DNA of 53,868 nt, taken from positions 1 through 53,868 of the forward strand of contig CANKAJ010000014.1 of the NCBI GenBank assembly GCA_947479645.1, in the 5' to 3' direction. This DNA comes from Betaproteobacteria bacterium (GTDB taxonomy: Bacteria; Pseudomonadota; Gammaproteobacteria; Burkholderiales; SG8-39). The position numbers were made by a program, and so were the translations under genes. Of the stretch, positions 1 through 10,756 are shown piece by piece. The notes beneath the pieces were generated by a model, which was not told where the DNA came from, ran no database searches, and worked only from the letters and a program-made list of their open reading frames with translations. The stretch's first letter is position 1; each line of letters opens with the position of its first letter.

Positions 1-13
1 CTAGCCAGGCGAA

Positions 14-292
14 ATGTTGAAAAAATTCTTGATTCTGGTGGATCGCGAAAGGAAGTATCTGGTATCCGAAATGAGCCAGATTCGCGGGCTCATGCCATTG
101 CTCATGAAGCCACGCAATAAACAAAAATGGACCGCAGAGGACCGCCGCGAACTTGCCCTTCACCTGCGGCGACTAAAACAGGTGAGCCCCTATATTGCTG
201 TCATGGTGCTTCCGGGCGGATTGGCCATGCTGCCCGCCCTGGCATGGTGGCTGGACCGCCGGCGCGGCCGCCGGGTTATTGCTACCGAATAG
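14..292 (+). CDS. Small LETM1-like/unknown membrane protein
   Basis: A 92-residue protein with a basic N-terminal half (residues 1-50) and one hydrophobic segment near residues 58-80 (around SPYIAVMVLPGGLAMLPAL) followed by an Arg-rich end, so probably a single-pass inner-membrane protein. The RRELALHLRRL...LPGG region is reminiscent of small bacterial proteins related to the LETM1 ribosome-binding domain, but this is a weak visual match. It lies 54 bp upstream of pyrE on the same strand. Function unknown. Confidence 0.55.
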   Translation: MLKKFLILVDRERKYLVSEMSQIRGLMPLLMKPRNKQKWTAEDRRELALHLRRLKQVSPYIAVMVLPGGLAMLPALAWWLDRRRGRRVIATE

Positions 293-346
293 CGCCGCAC
301 CGTATTTCGTTGAGGTTATCAGTGATTGTGCGTAACATTCGCGGCC

Positions 347-1048
347 ATGCATTCCCATACACCATCGAGTTCTGAATCTGTTTCCGTGCCTGGCTCAACG
401 GCCGACTTCCGGCAGGAATTCATCCGCTTTTGTGTGGCGCAAGGCGTGCTCAAGTTTGGCAGCTTCGTTACCAAGTCCGGACGCACCACGCCCTATTTTT
501 TCAACGCAGGCCTTTTCAGTACAGGTGCTGCGCTCGACAGTCTGGCGCAATTCTACGCAAAGGCGATACTCACCTCCGGCCTGGAATTCGACATGCTGTT
601 CGGCCCCGCCTACAAGGGCATCATGCTGGCGGCCGCCACAGCCATGGCACTGGCGCGCGAAGGGCGCGATGTGCCATTTGCCTTCAATCGCAAGGAAGCC
701 AAATCCCATGGCGAGGGCGGCAATATCGTTGGGGCGCCACTGGCTGGACGCGTCCTCATCGTTGACGATGTCATGACTGCCGGTACTGCAGTTCGCGAAT
801 CGGTGGAAATCATACGCGCGGCGGGCGCGACACCGGCCGGTGTCGCGGTGTCTCTTGATCGAATGGAAAGGGGTACCGGAGCACTTTCCGCGGTACAGGA
901 AGTCACCCGTCAATATGGCATGCCGGTGGTTCCGATTGCGAACCTCGACCATCTGTTGGCCTATCTGGAGAACGCGCCCGAATTACGGCAAAATATTCAG
1001 GCCATAGCCGCCTATCGGCAATTATATGGAGTATCCGTTCATGACTAA
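347..1048 (+). CDS. pyrE: Orotate phosphoribosyltransferase
   Basis: Transfers the phosphoribosyl group of PRPP to orotate to give OMP, step five of de novo pyrimidine synthesis, in the cytoplasm. The 233-residue length is near that of other PyrE proteins plus a short Ser-rich N-terminus. The PRPP-binding motif [13 protein letters not shown] is intact, and the N-terminal [13 protein letters not shown] and FGPAYKGI segments are typical of the orotate side. I chose ATG 347; an in-frame TTG at 326 would add seven residues. The 3' end overlaps the next gene by eight bases (ATG at 1041), suggesting translational coupling. Confidence 0.95.
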   Translation: MHSHTPSSSESVSVPGSTADFRQEFIRFCVAQGVLKFGSFVTKSGRTTPYFFNAGLFSTGAALDSLAQFYAKAILTSGLEFDMLFGPAYKGIMLAAATAMALAREGRDVPFAFNRKEAKSHGEGGNIVGAPLAGRVLIVDDVMTAGTAVRESVEIIRAAGATPAGVAVSLDRMERGTGALSAVQEVTRQYGMPVVPIANLDHLLAYLENAPELRQNIQAIAAYRQLYGVSVHD

Positions 1049-1745
1049 GATCAATCGCCGGAATGCAACAAGAGCACTGTCACTTGATCGCGCCAGTTCC
1101 CGGCACTCGACGCGTGCACTGCGGAATATTTGCCTTGGATTTTTGCTTGTTGGACTGGTCATCTTCATGATGGGCAATGCGCAAGCGCAGGGACGCATCT
1201 ACAAATGCACCGATGCCAAGGGCAAGGTTTATGTCACCCAGACACCGCCGCCGGAATGCCTGGGGCGCCCCACGGACGTTCTGAACAAAAGCGGTAACGT
1301 GGTGTCGCGCGACGAAGGCATGTTGACGCCGGAACAACAGGCTCAGCGCGAAGCGGACAAAAAGAAAAAAGCTGAGCAGGAACTGGCCGCCAAGGAAGAT
1401 CGGCGCAAGGCGACCTCGCTGCTCAGCACCTATTCGAGCGAAAAGGACATTGAGGAAGCCCGGGCGCGCGCACTGAAGGAGAACGAAGGCGCCATCCAGG
1501 AGAGCGAAAAGAAAATCGCAGCGGCTCAGAAGCGCGCGAAGGAACTGGAAAATGAAAAAGAGTTTTACGCCAAGAAAACCATTCCGGCCAAGCTGGAGTC
1601 AGACATACGAAATAATGAGATTGACCTGAAGAACCAGCAGGGATTGCTCGATGCGAAGCGAAAACAGGTCGCCACCATCAATACCAAACATGATGACGAC
1701 AAGCGACGCTACATCGAACTGACCAAGAATCTGCCCAAACGCTGA
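1041..1745 (+). CDS. DUF4124-domain envelope protein with coiled coil
   Basis: A 234-residue protein. After a basic start there is a membrane segment or uncleaved signal around residues 29-47 ([20 protein letters not shown]), then a DUF4124-type module ([20 protein letters not shown]) whose two Cys flank a short beta unit. The rest (about residues 105-230) is a Lys/Glu/Ala-rich coiled coil. DUF4124 proteins are common envelope proteins of Beta- and Gammaproteobacteria with no fixed biochemical role. Start at ATG 1041 is favoured by GGAG at 1028-1031; ATG 1026 is also in frame. It converges with gatB, with only one base between the stop codons. Confidence 0.8.
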   Translation: MTKINRRNATRALSLDRASSRHSTRALRNICLGFLLVGLVIFMMGNAQAQGRIYKCTDAKGKVYVTQTPPPECLGRPTDVLNKSGNVVSRDEGMLTPEQQAQREADKKKKAEQELAAKEDRRKATSLLSTYSSEKDIEEARARALKENEGAIQESEKKIAAAQKRAKELENEKEFYAKKTIPAKLESDIRNNEIDLKNQQGLLDAKRKQVATINTKHDDDKRRYIELTKNLPKR

Positions 1746-1746
1746 C

Positions 1747-3210
1747 TCAGGAGAGCTTGCGCCTCAGGATTTCGTTGACCTGTGCCGGATTGGCCTTGCC
1801 CTTGCTCGCCTTCATCACCTGACCAACCAGGGCATTGAACGCCTTGTCCTTGCCGGCCCTGAACTCCTCGACTGACTTGGAATTGGCCGCGAGCACCTGA
1901 TCAACGATCGTCTCGATCGCGCCCACGTCGGAAATCTGCTTCAATCCGCGTTTCTCGATGATGAGATCGGCGGCATCCTCACCCCGGGCATCACCCTGCC
2001 ACATGGCGTCAAAGACGTCCTTGGCCAGCTTTCCTGACACAGTGTTGTCACGAATGCGACGCAGCAGGCCGGCCAGTTGCCTGCTGGTCACCGGTGATCG
2101 GGGGATATCGAGGTTGTCGCGATTGAGTGCGGCAGCCAGTTCACCCATCATCCAGTTGGCAACCGTCTTGGCTGCATCATCGCCCAGCACGTCAACCATG
2201 TCCTCGAAATACTCCGCTGTTTCACGTGATTGCGTCAACGCAACTGCATCGGCGGACGACAGAGCATAAGCACTCACGTAGCGATCACGCTTCTGCTGCG
2301 GCAGTTCAGGCAGTTCACCCCGCACACGATCAAGCCAGGCCTCATCCACCACCAGAGGCAGCAAATCAGGATCGGGGAAGTAACGATAATCATGGGCATC
2401 CTCCTTGGAACGCATGACACGCGTCTTGCCGCTGTCCGGGTCAAACAGCACGGTCGCCTGCTGGATGCGGCCGCCGTCTTCCAGTGTTTCGATCTGCCAG
2501 CGCGCCTCATACTCAATGGCCTGCTGCAGAAAGCGGAAGGAGTTGAGGTTCTTCACTTCGCGCCGCGTTCCCAGCGCTTCACCAGGACGCCGCACCGATA
2601 CGTTGGCATCACAACGAAACGACCCCTCCTGCATGTTGCCATCACAGATGCCGATCCAGCGCACCATGGCGTGCAGCGCCCGGGCATAGGCCACCGCTTC
2701 TTCGGCCGAGCGCATATCGGGCTCGGACACGATTTCCAGCAGCGGCGTCCCGGCCCGGTTGAGGTCGATGCCGCTCATGCCATGGAAGTCCTCATGCAGC
2801 GACTTGCCGGCATCTTCTTCAAGATGGGCGCGCGTCAGTCTGACCTTGATTTCACCGCGCGTCGGCGAAACGATCGCAATCTCCCCGCCGTTAACAATGG
2901 GCAAATCCAACTGGCTGATCTGGTAGCCCTTGGGCAGGTCCGGATAGAAGTAATTCTTGCGCGCAAATTCCGAGCGCCGATTGATGTTATCGGCAAGGCC
3001 GCCGTTGACGCCCAGTCCAAAGCGAATGGCGCGTTCCACCGCGCCACGATTGGCCACGGGCAATACACCTGGCAGCGCGATATCCACTGCGCTTGCCTGC
3101 GTGTTGGGCGCAGCACCAAACGCCGTTGAAGATCCGGAGAAAATCTTCGAGTCAGTCGACAGTTGAACGTGTGTTTCCAGTCCGATGACTATTTCCCAGT
3201 TTGCACTCAT
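1747..3210 (-). CDS. gatB: Asp/Glu-tRNA(Asn/Gln) amidotransferase subunit B
   Basis: Subunit B of the GatCAB amidotransferase. It recognises misacylated Glu-tRNA(Gln) or Asp-tRNA(Asn) and phosphorylates the acyl group before ammonia attack. At 487 residues it is full length. The N-terminus carries the family signature [13 protein letters not shown], followed by [10 protein letters not shown] and [11 protein letters not shown], and the C-terminal YqeY-like tail ends in [10 protein letters not shown]. The start codon overlaps the gatA stop as ATGA, the usual coupling that gives balanced subunits. Part of a gatC-gatA-gatB transcript. Confidence 0.96.
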   Translation of the reverse strand: MSANWEIVIGLETHVQLSTDSKIFSGSSTAFGAAPNTQASAVDIALPGVLPVANRGAVERAIRFGLGVNGGLADNINRRSEFARKNYFYPDLPKGYQISQLDLPIVNGGEIAIVSPTRGEIKVRLTRAHLEEDAGKSLHEDFHGMSGIDLNRAGTPLLEIVSEPDMRSAEEAVAYARALHAMVRWIGICDGNMQEGSFRCDANVSVRRPGEALGTRREVKNLNSFRFLQQAIEYEARWQIETLEDGGRIQQATVLFDPDSGKTRVMRSKEDAHDYRYFPDPDLLPLVVDEAWLDRVRGELPELPQQKRDRYVSAYALSSADAVALTQSRETAEYFEDMVDVLGDDAAKTVANWMMGELAAALNRDNLDIPRSPVTSRQLAGLLRRIRDNTVSGKLAKDVFDAMWQGDARGEDAADLIIEKRGLKQISDVGAIETIVDQVLAANSKSVEEFRAGKDKAFNALVGQVMKASKGKANPAQVNEILRRKLS

Positions 3211-4691
3211 GCGCTCATCCCCTCTGGCGAGCGCAGATGCCAATCGGTAGCGCACTGATAATGATGTGCGATGGCAAGCATCTTCGCCTCGGCAAAATAA
3301 TTGCCGACCATGTGCAGTCCGACTGGAAGTCCGTGCTCACCGAGACCGCATGGAATCGACATGCCCGGCAATCCGGCCAGGTTGGCCGGAATGGTATAGA
3401 CGTCATTGAGGTACATCTGCACTGGGTCTGAGGCCTTGGCGCCCAGTTCGAACGCCACCGTCGGCGACGTTGGCCCGACCACAATGTCGCAATCCTTGAA
3501 CGCCGCGGCAAAGTCGTTGGCGATCAATCGGCGAATTTTCTGTGCCTTCACATAATAAGCGTCGTAATAACCATGCGACAGCACATAGGTTCCGATAAGA
3601 ATTCGTCTCTTGACCTCTGCGCCAAAACCCTCTGCCCTTGATTTTGAGTACATTTCGGCCAGATTCGAATAAGACTTGGCGCGATGCCCATAGCGCACGC
3701 CATCGAATCGCGACAGATTGGAAGATGCCTCGGCCGGCGCAATCACGTAATACGCCGCCACGCCCAGCCTGGCATTGGGCGTGCTGACATCAACCAGCGT
3801 CGCCCCCAGCCGGCGCAGCTCGTCAAGCGCCGACTGCACGGCCCGCGCCACATCCGGGGCAAGCCCTGCGCCAAAATGCTCTTTCACCACCCCCACCCGC
3901 ACGCCAGTCAGCGGCAGATTCGGCGCCACTCCTCCGGGAACCTCAAGCTCGCGGCCATAGTCCTCGGTCACGCGATCAATACTGGTCGAGTCACGCGCAT
4001 CAAATCCGGACATGACATTGAGCATCAGCGCGGCGTCCTCGGCACTCCTGGCGAGGATGCCGCCCTGGTCCAGGCTGGATGCAAAGGCGATCATGCCGTA
4101 GCGAGACACCACGCCATAGGTTGGTTTCAATCCGGTGAGTCCGGTGAGCGCGGCCGGCTGGCGTATCGAGCCTCCCGTGTCGGTTGCAGTTGCCACAGGC
4201 GCCATGCGTGCAGCCACTGCTGCGGCCGATCCACCGGAGGAGCCGCCGGGAACACGACCGGTGTTCCAGGGATTTTTCACCGGACCGTAGAACGAAGTCT
4301 CGTTCGACGAACCCATGGCAAATTCGTCCATATTGGTCTTGCCCAGGATGACCGACCCGGCATCGTTGAAGCGCCCGATCACGTGCGCATCGTAGGGGGC
4401 AACAAAGTTGGACAGCATCTTTGAGCCGCAGGTGGTCAACCAGCCCTGGGCGCAGAAAATATCCTTGTGCGCCACCGGAATACCGGTCAAGGGACCTGCA
4501 TTCCCCGCAGAAATGCGGGCATCGGCCGATCGCGCCTGCGCCAGACTGCGCTCGGCATCGACGGTAATGAAGGCATTCAGCTCGCCGTTCAGTTTCGCAA
4601 TGCGATCGAGAAACAGCTGCGTTAATTCAACACTGGAAACCTTCTTTAACGCCAGTGCGATAGCCAATTCTTTGAGGGAACTATTAATCAT
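3207..4691 (-). CDS. gatA: Asp/Glu-tRNA(Asn/Gln) amidotransferase subunit A
   Basis: Amidase-signature glutaminase of GatCAB; it hydrolyses glutamine and feeds ammonia to GatB for transamidation. 494 residues, full length. The Ser-cisSer-Lys triad is visible as K76 (in AHKDIF), S151 (in SSGGS) and S175 (in GGSIRQPA), with the spacing usual for GatA. Translationally coupled to gatB by a four-base overlap and preceded by gatC, from which it is separated by about 80 bp that hold a short repeat-like sequence. Confidence 0.96.
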   Translation of the reverse strand: MINSSLKELAIALALKKVSSVELTQLFLDRIAKLNGELNAFITVDAERSLAQARSADARISAGNAGPLTGIPVAHKDIFCAQGWLTTCGSKMLSNFVAPYDAHVIGRFNDAGSVILGKTNMDEFAMGSSNETSFYGPVKNPWNTGRVPGGSSGGSAAAVAARMAPVATATDTGGSIRQPAALTGLTGLKPTYGVVSRYGMIAFASSLDQGGILARSAEDAALMLNVMSGFDARDSTSIDRVTEDYGRELEVPGGVAPNLPLTGVRVGVVKEHFGAGLAPDVARAVQSALDELRRLGATLVDVSTPNARLGVAAYYVIAPAEASSNLSRFDGVRYGHRAKSYSNLAEMYSKSRAEGFGAEVKRRILIGTYVLSHGYYDAYYVKAQKIRRLIANDFAAAFKDCDIVVGPTSPTVAFELGAKASDPVQMYLNDVYTIPANLAGLPGMSIPCGLGEHGLPVGLHMVGNYFAEAKMLAIAHHYQCATDWHLRSPEGMSA

Positions 4692-4738
4692 TCAGTGTGA
4701 CTTATCTTGATCTGCGAATGGAATTGAATCCAAAACAT

Positions 4739-4773
4739 TCGTCATCCCCAACTTCGCGGGAATGGCGAGCCTT
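4739..4773. repeat. REP-like fragment between gatC and gatA
   Basis: The short gatC-gatA spacer contains GTCATCCCCAAC, TTCGCGGGAATGGCGAG in one run. This resembles the common proteobacterial interspersed sequence of the GTCATTCCCGCGAAAG...GGGGATGACG type. Only one arm is clear, so it may be a decayed copy. It does not obviously act as a terminator because there is no T-run. Confidence 0.4.
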
Positions 4774-5060
4774 TACTCAATCACCTTCGGCACAAGGTAC
4801 AAGCCCCCCTCAACCTGTGGCGCAATGGACTGGAACAGCGCGTGCTGATCAACTTCTGTCACCACATCATCTCGCAGCCGGAGCAAGGCGCTCTGCGCAT
4901 GCGCCATGGGTTGTATGCCTTCGGTATCGACTGCCTGCATTTCGCCGATCAGGCTGAATATCTCATTCAGCTGCCGCTGCGCGGCAAGGGCCTCGGCATC
5001 GCTCACTTCAATCCGTGCGAGCAGCGCGATCCGGTGCACTTCTTCAATACTCAAAGACAT
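4773..5060 (-). CDS. gatC: Asp/Glu-tRNA(Asn/Gln) amidotransferase subunit C
   Basis: Small belt subunit that wraps GatA and GatB and stabilises the amidotransferase. 95 residues from ATG 5060, the family's normal length, beginning [20 protein letters not shown] and ending in [10 protein letters not shown]. An in-frame start 21 bases upstream is less likely. First gene of the gatCAB operon and divergent from mreB; the 82-bp gap must hold promoters for both directions. Confidence 0.93.
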   Translation of the reverse strand: MSLSIEEVHRIALLARIEVSDAEALAAQRQLNEIFSLIGEMQAVDTEGIQPMAHAQSALLRLRDDVVTEVDQHALFQSIAPQVEGGLYLVPKVIE

Positions 5061-5094
5061 GACAAAATTCTCACAAAACAAGGGGTTCTTGCGC

Positions 5095-5100
5095 TATTAT
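5095..5100 (+). promoter_or_regulatory. Possible -10 element of the mreB promoter
   Basis: TATTAT lies 43 bases before the mreB start in the gatC-mreB divergent gap. No convincing -35 element is seen at 16-18 bp upstream, so this is only a candidate. Confidence 0.3.
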
Positions 5101-5115
5101 AGCTGATCTATGTAA

Positions 5116-6186
<1,071 letters not shown>

Positions 6187-6256
6187 CATGCCTGAAGAGC
6201 GCAGACCGGTCGCATCCGACAGACTCTCCTTCTTCAACGCCTGGCAGTAGATTCAA

Positions 6257-7168
6257 ATGGAGTTCCAGCCGCCACCTTTCTTCAACCGCGGCCCTGCGCC
6301 ACTGGTTCGGTTGATGTTTTTCATTTCACTCGCCATGCTACTGATGGTTCTGGATGTTCGCTTTCATTATCTGGAAGCGCTGCGAACAGGCCTGGCCATC
6401 GTTGTATATCCACTGCAGCGCGCGGCCATGGCGCCCGTTGATGCATTCAGCGGCATCGCAGGGTATTTTTCCAGCCAGTCGTCACTACAGCGGGAAAACG
6501 ACGCACTGCGGGCAAAGGTGCTGCAATCCTCCAAGGATGTACTGACACTGGACACACTGGCCGCCGAGAACGCGCAATTGCGAAAGCTGCTGGAGGCACG
6601 CGAGCACGCGCCGCGCAAAGCCACATTCGCCGAGATTCTCTACGCCGGTCGCGACCCATTCTCGCGCAAGATCGTCATCGACAAGGGGACTGGCGCCGAC
6701 ATCAAGGCTGGCGAGGCGGTCATGGACGATACCGGCGTTATCGGCCAGGTCACTCGGGTGTTTCCAATGATGGCCGAGGTCACCTTGATCAGCGACAAGG
6801 AGCAGGCCACGCCGGTACAGGTGGTCCGCAACGGCCTGCGCGCCATTGCCTACGGTGATGGCGCCACGCTGGACCTGCGTTTCATGGCTGCCAATGCCGA
6901 CATTCAGAATGGCGACACGCTGGTCACCTCCGGAATCGATGGGACCTATCCGGCCGGTTTGCCGGTTGCGCGCGTCGCACGCGTCGAGCGCGATGCCGCC
7001 TACGCTTTTGCCAAAATTCAGTGCGTACCCATCGCCGGCACTGAAAAACACCGTCAGGTCCTGGTACTGGCACAGGACACCAATCTTCAGCCACCGCCGG
7101 CGGCTGAAGCGCAACCGCCCACACGCACAGCCAAGGGTTCGCGACGCGGTTCACGCGTGCGCAACTGA
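6257..7168 (+). CDS. mreC: Rod-shape-determining protein MreC
   Basis: Bitopic inner-membrane protein that links MreB, MreD and PBP2 and activates PBP2. 303 residues. One transmembrane helix near residues 17-35 (LVRLMFFISLAMLLMVLDV), a periplasmic coiled coil (about 70-115), then the two-barrel MreC domain with PVQVVRNGLRAIAYG and SGIDGTYPAGLPVARV. The C-terminal tail is Pro/Arg-rich and probably disordered. Sits 70 bp after mreB and 15 bp before mreD. Confidence 0.95.
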   Translation: MEFQPPPFFNRGPAPLVRLMFFISLAMLLMVLDVRFHYLEALRTGLAIVVYPLQRAAMAPVDAFSGIAGYFSSQSSLQRENDALRAKVLQSSKDVLTLDTLAAENAQLRKLLEAREHAPRKATFAEILYAGRDPFSRKIVIDKGTGADIKAGEAVMDDTGVIGQVTRVFPMMAEVTLISDKEQATPVQVVRNGLRAIAYGDGATLDLRFMAANADIQNGDTLVTSGIDGTYPAGLPVARVARVERDAAYAFAKIQCVPIAGTEKHRQVLVLAQDTNLQPPPAAEAQPPTRTAKGSRRGSRVRN

Positions 7169-7183
7169 ACGGGCCCCAGGAAC

Positions 7184-7711
7184 ATGTCCTACAACTTCGA
7201 AGCCAGGGCACAGCGAATTCTGCTGCCGGTCAATCCCTTATTTGTCATCACGACAATGATGACCGCCCTGGTATTCAATCTGCTGCCCTGGCGTGATATT
7301 GCGGGCATTCCCGATATTCTCGCGCTGGTGCTGGGGTTCTGGTGCATCAACCAACCGCGCAAGATCGGCGTGGGCACGGCGTGGCTGTTCGGGCTCATCA
7401 TGGACACCGGCAACGGCGCCCTGCTTGGCCAGCACGCCTTCGCCTATGCCGTGCTCGCCTTTGCCGCGAACACGCTGTCACGACGCATACTGTGGTTTCC
7501 CATCTGGCCGCAGGCGCTGCATGTCTTCTTGCTGCTGCTGGGCTGCCAGGGGCTCATGCTGATCATCCGTCTTGCCGCGGGCAGTCCGTTTCCCGGCGTG
7601 CTCTACTTCTCAGGCAGCATCATCTCGGCAGTGATGTGGCCACTCGTCAATTTCGTGTTGTTGTCTCCACAACGCAGACCGGAATCAGTCGATGAGAACA
7701 GGCCCATCTGA
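7184..7711 (+). CDS. mreD: Rod-shape-determining protein MreD
   Basis: Integral inner-membrane protein of the elongasome that balances MreC activation of PBP2. 175 residues with about five hydrophobic segments; landmarks are LVLGFWCINQPRKIGVGTAW and GALLGQHAFAYAVL, both typical of MreD. AGGAAC just before the ATG is a plausible ribosome site. The next gene, mrdA, follows after 62 bp. Confidence 0.93.
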   Translation: MSYNFEARAQRILLPVNPLFVITTMMTALVFNLLPWRDIAGIPDILALVLGFWCINQPRKIGVGTAWLFGLIMDTGNGALLGQHAFAYAVLAFAANTLSRRILWFPIWPQALHVFLLLLGCQGLMLIIRLAAGSPFPGVLYFSGSIISAVMWPLVNFVLLSPQRRPESVDENRPI

Positions 7712-7773
7712 AATGGTCATGTCCGCGTTTTGCCATCAACCTGCGCAATGAATATTGAATCCGGCCATTCGCG

Positions 7774-9669
7774 ATGAGCCTTGAACTGCATAACACCGAG
7801 CGCGAGCTGTACAACTTCCAGACGCGAATCGGCGTGGCCGGCGCCGTGGTGATGGCCGCATTTTTCATTCTGTTCGTGCGTTTTTTCTATCTGCAAGTGG
7901 TGCAACACGACTATTACCAGACCAAGGCAGAGGACAATCGCATCTCGGTAGTCCCGATCACACCCAACCGTGGCAACATCTTCGACCGCAACGGTATCGT
8001 GATGGCACGCAATTACTCCGCGTATACACTGGAAATCGCACCAGGCAAGGTCAGCGACATTGAGCGCATCGTCACCGAACTCGCCACCGTCATTGAAATC
8101 CGCCCCAGTGATCGCAACCGCTTTCGCAGACTGATGATTGAAGCCAAAGGCGCCGATACGCTCCCCATACGCACACGCCTCACGGATGAGGAAGTTGCGC
8201 GTTTTGCAGCCAACCGCTACCGCTTTCCCGGCGTGGAGATCCGTGCCAGGCTATTCCGTCAATACCCTTATGCCGAACTGGCGTCGCATGCGCTGGGATA
8301 TATCGGGCGCATCAACAGTGGCGACCTGGGCTGGATCACGGAACATGCCCTGGACTCGAATTACAAGGGCACTGATCACATCGGCAAAACCGGCATTGAG
8401 CAAAGCTATGAAACCGAATTGCACGGAATCACCGGCTACGAGCAGGTTGAAGTTGACGCCGGCGGACGCGGCGTTCGTACGCTGTCGCGCACTGCGCCAA
8501 CGTCGGGCAACAATCTTGTGCTGACGCTTGATGTGGAATTGCAGAAAGTTGTCGAGACCGCCTTTGGCGATCGGCGTGGCGCGCTGGTCGCCATTGAACC
8601 GGCCACCGGTGGCGTGCTGGCCTTCGTATCCAAACCCGGCTTCGACCCCAACCTGTTTGTCGATGGCATCGACCCGACCAACTGGGACGCGCTCAATTCG
8701 TCTTTGGACCGGCCGCTCAACAATCGCGCACAGAACGGCATTTACCCCCCCGGGTCCACCTTCAAACCCTTCATGGCACTGGCGGCCCTGGAGTCAGGCA
8801 AACGCACTCCGACCCAGGCCATCTTTGATCCCGGGCACTTTGATTTTGGCGGCCGGCGATTCCGTGACGATAAAGTGGGCGGCCATGGCATGGTGGACAT
8901 GTACAAGTCCATTGTCGTCTCCTGCGACACTTACTATTACACGCTTGCCAATGACATGGGCATCGACATCCTGTCACGCTTCATCGGACAGTTTGGCCTG
9001 GGCTCGCGAACCGGCATCGACATCAAAGGAGAGTCACCAGGCGTCCTGCCTTCGCAGGAATGGAAGATGAAACGCTTTCGCCGGCCGGATCAGCAAAAGT
9101 GGTACCCCGGAGAAACAATCTCCGTCGGCATAGGCCAGGGCTATAACTCCTATACACCCTTGCAGCTGGCGCAGGCCATTGCAACGCTGGCCAACAATGG
9201 TGTCATGTACAAGCCGCACCTGGTCAAGTTTGTCGAGAACGTCAATACCGGTGAGCGTCGCGTGGTGGAGCCCGAGCCGATCAAGACAATCCCGTTGAAG
9301 CCGGAGAACATCGAATTCATCAAGCGCGCCATGGCCGGCGTCAACATTGAGGGCACCGGCGCGCGCGCCTTCGCCGGCGCGCAGTACACCAGCGCCGGCA
9401 AGACCGGCACCGCGCAGGTTATCGCCATCAAGGCGGGTGAGAAATACAACGAGTCGAAGACCGCGGAACGCCATCGCGACCACGCGCTGTTTATCGCATT
9501 CGCTCCGGTGGAGAGTCCCAAAATCGCGCTGGCCGTGCTGGTGGAGAATGCCGGCTTCGGCGCTGCCGCAGCCGCGCCCATCGCGCGCCTGGTGCTTGAC
9601 TACTACCTGCTCGGAAAGAAGCCGGCCAAGCCCGCCGCTATCGACGAAAGGGCCGCCGATGGTGATTAA
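7774..9669 (+). CDS. mrdA: Penicillin-binding protein 2 (elongasome transpeptidase)
   Basis: Monofunctional class B PBP that cross-links peptidoglycan during cell elongation, working with RodA. 631 residues, near the usual length. A single N-terminal membrane helix (about residues 22-42) is followed by the pedestal domain and a transpeptidase domain with the active-site triad of motifs: S328-T-F-K331, S383-C-D385 and K543-T-G545. Its stop overlaps the start of rodA by eleven bases, a coupling that matches their function as a PBP2-RodA pair. Confidence 0.96.
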   Translation: MSLELHNTERELYNFQTRIGVAGAVVMAAFFILFVRFFYLQVVQHDYYQTKAEDNRISVVPITPNRGNIFDRNGIVMARNYSAYTLEIAPGKVSDIERIVTELATVIEIRPSDRNRFRRLMIEAKGADTLPIRTRLTDEEVARFAANRYRFPGVEIRARLFRQYPYAELASHALGYIGRINSGDLGWITEHALDSNYKGTDHIGKTGIEQSYETELHGITGYEQVEVDAGGRGVRTLSRTAPTSGNNLVLTLDVELQKVVETAFGDRRGALVAIEPATGGVLAFVSKPGFDPNLFVDGIDPTNWDALNSSLDRPLNNRAQNGIYPPGSTFKPFMALAALESGKRTPTQAIFDPGHFDFGGRRFRDDKVGGHGMVDMYKSIVVSCDTYYYTLANDMGIDILSRFIGQFGLGSRTGIDIKGESPGVLPSQEWKMKRFRRPDQQKWYPGETISVGIGQGYNSYTPLQLAQAIATLANNGVMYKPHLVKFVENVNTGERRVVEPEPIKTIPLKPENIEFIKRAMAGVNIEGTGARAFAGAQYTSAGKTGTAQVIAIKAGEKYNESKTAERHRDHALFIAFAPVESPKIALAVLVENAGFGAAAAAPIARLVLDYYLLGKKPAKPAAIDERAADGD

Positions 9670-10756
9670 CAACCTGCTGCGCCATATTGCCGAACCCATC
9701 GATCGAACCATGTTGTCGGTCGTCACGGCGCTGGTACTGCTCGGATTTGTCACGCTGTACAGCGCCAGTTACGAGAATCCCGGAAGGGTGGCCGCACAGG
9801 TCGGCAATCTGGCATTCGCGTTTACCGTGATGCTGACCGTCGCGCAGATTTCGCCGCAACTGCTGATGCGGCTCGCCCCACCAGTCTATCTGCTGGGCTT
9901 GCTGCTGCTTGTCGGTGTGGCCCTGTTTGGCGACGTGCGCAACGGGGCGCGCCGCTGGCTGAGCCTCGGGATCACCAGCATCCAGCCTTCGGAGATCATG
10001 AAAATCGCCATGCCGCTGATGCTCGCCTGGTATTTTCAGAAGCGCGAAGCCGTGTTGAAAATTTATGATTACGGTATTGCCGCCATCATCCTGCTTATCC
10101 CCACGCTGCTAATCGCACGCCAACCCGATCTGGGCACGGCGCTGCTGGTCTCGGCCGCAGGCTTCTATGTCATTTTCCTCGCTGGACTGTCCTGGAAAGT
10201 GCTGATCGGCTTGGGCATTTCCGGATTGGCGAGCCTGCCGCTGCTGTGGGGCATGCTGCACGACTACCAGCGAAAGCGGATACTCACTCTTATTGATCCC
10301 AGCGAAGATCCACTGGGGTCGGGCTACCACATCATCCAGGCGACTATCGCCGTTGGTTCCGGCGGTTTTGCCGGCAAAGGCTGGCTGCAGGGGACACAGG
10401 CGCATCTGGAGTTCATTCCGGAACGCTCCACGGATTTCATTTTTGCGGTTTTCTCCGAAGAATTCGGCCTGATCGGCAACATCGTATTGCTGACCCTGTA
10501 TCTGGCACTCATCGCCCGCGGCCTGATGATGGCGGCCAACGCCCCCACGTTTTTCGCACGCTTGTTGTCCGGATCCATCATCCTCACCTTCTTCACCTAT
10601 GCCTTCGTCAATATGGGCATGGTCAGCGGCATCCTGCCCGTTGTGGGCGTGCCGCTGCCACTGGTATCGTATGGCGGTACGGCGCTGGTGACTCTGTTCT
10701 TTGGCCTCGGAATATTGATGAGCGTGCACAAACACCGCAAACTGGTGCAGACATGA
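9659..10756 (+). CDS. mrdB: Peptidoglycan glycosyltransferase RodA
   Basis: SEDS-family polymerase that elongates glycan strands from lipid II with PBP2. 365 residues with ten or so membrane segments. SEDS landmarks are GARRWLSLG, QPSEIMKIAMPL, ARQPDLGTALL, ERSTDFIFAVFSEEFGLIG and LPLVSYGGTALV, the last containing the conserved periplasmic loop. I chose ATG 9659, which overlaps mrdA; longer in-frame versions run far inside mrdA and are not credible. The 3' end overlaps rlpA by four bases (ATGA). Confidence 0.95.
   Translation: MVINNLLRHIAEPIDRTMLSVVTALVLLGFVTLYSASYENPGRVAAQVGNLAFAFTVMLTVAQISPQLLMRLAPPVYLLGLLLLVGVALFGDVRNGARRWLSLGITSIQPSEIMKIAMPLMLAWYFQKREAVLKIYDYGIAAIILLIPTLLIARQPDLGTALLVSAAGFYVIFLAGLSWKVLIGLGISGLASLPLLWGMLHDYQRKRILTLIDPSEDPLGSGYHIIQATIAVGSGGFAGKGWLQGTQAHLEFIPERSTDFIFAVFSEEFGLIGNIVLLTLYLALIARGLMMAANAPTFFARLLSGSIILTFFTYAFVNMGMVSGILPVVGVPLPLVSYGGTALVTLFFGLGILMSVHKHRKLVQT

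Noticed and set aside
395-952. 185-codon open frame antisense to pyrE
   Set aside because: It lies wholly inside a recognised gene in a high-GC genome, has no family look, and follows the usual third-position GC shadow pattern.
2230-3129. 299-codon open frame antisense to gatB
   Set aside because: Complete overlap with the full-length, well-conserved gatB; the translation is His/Arg-rich and resembles no family.
9347-9658. Upstream extension of rodA by about 100 codons
   Set aside because: It would overlap most of the mrdA C-terminus; RodA homology begins at ATG 9659.
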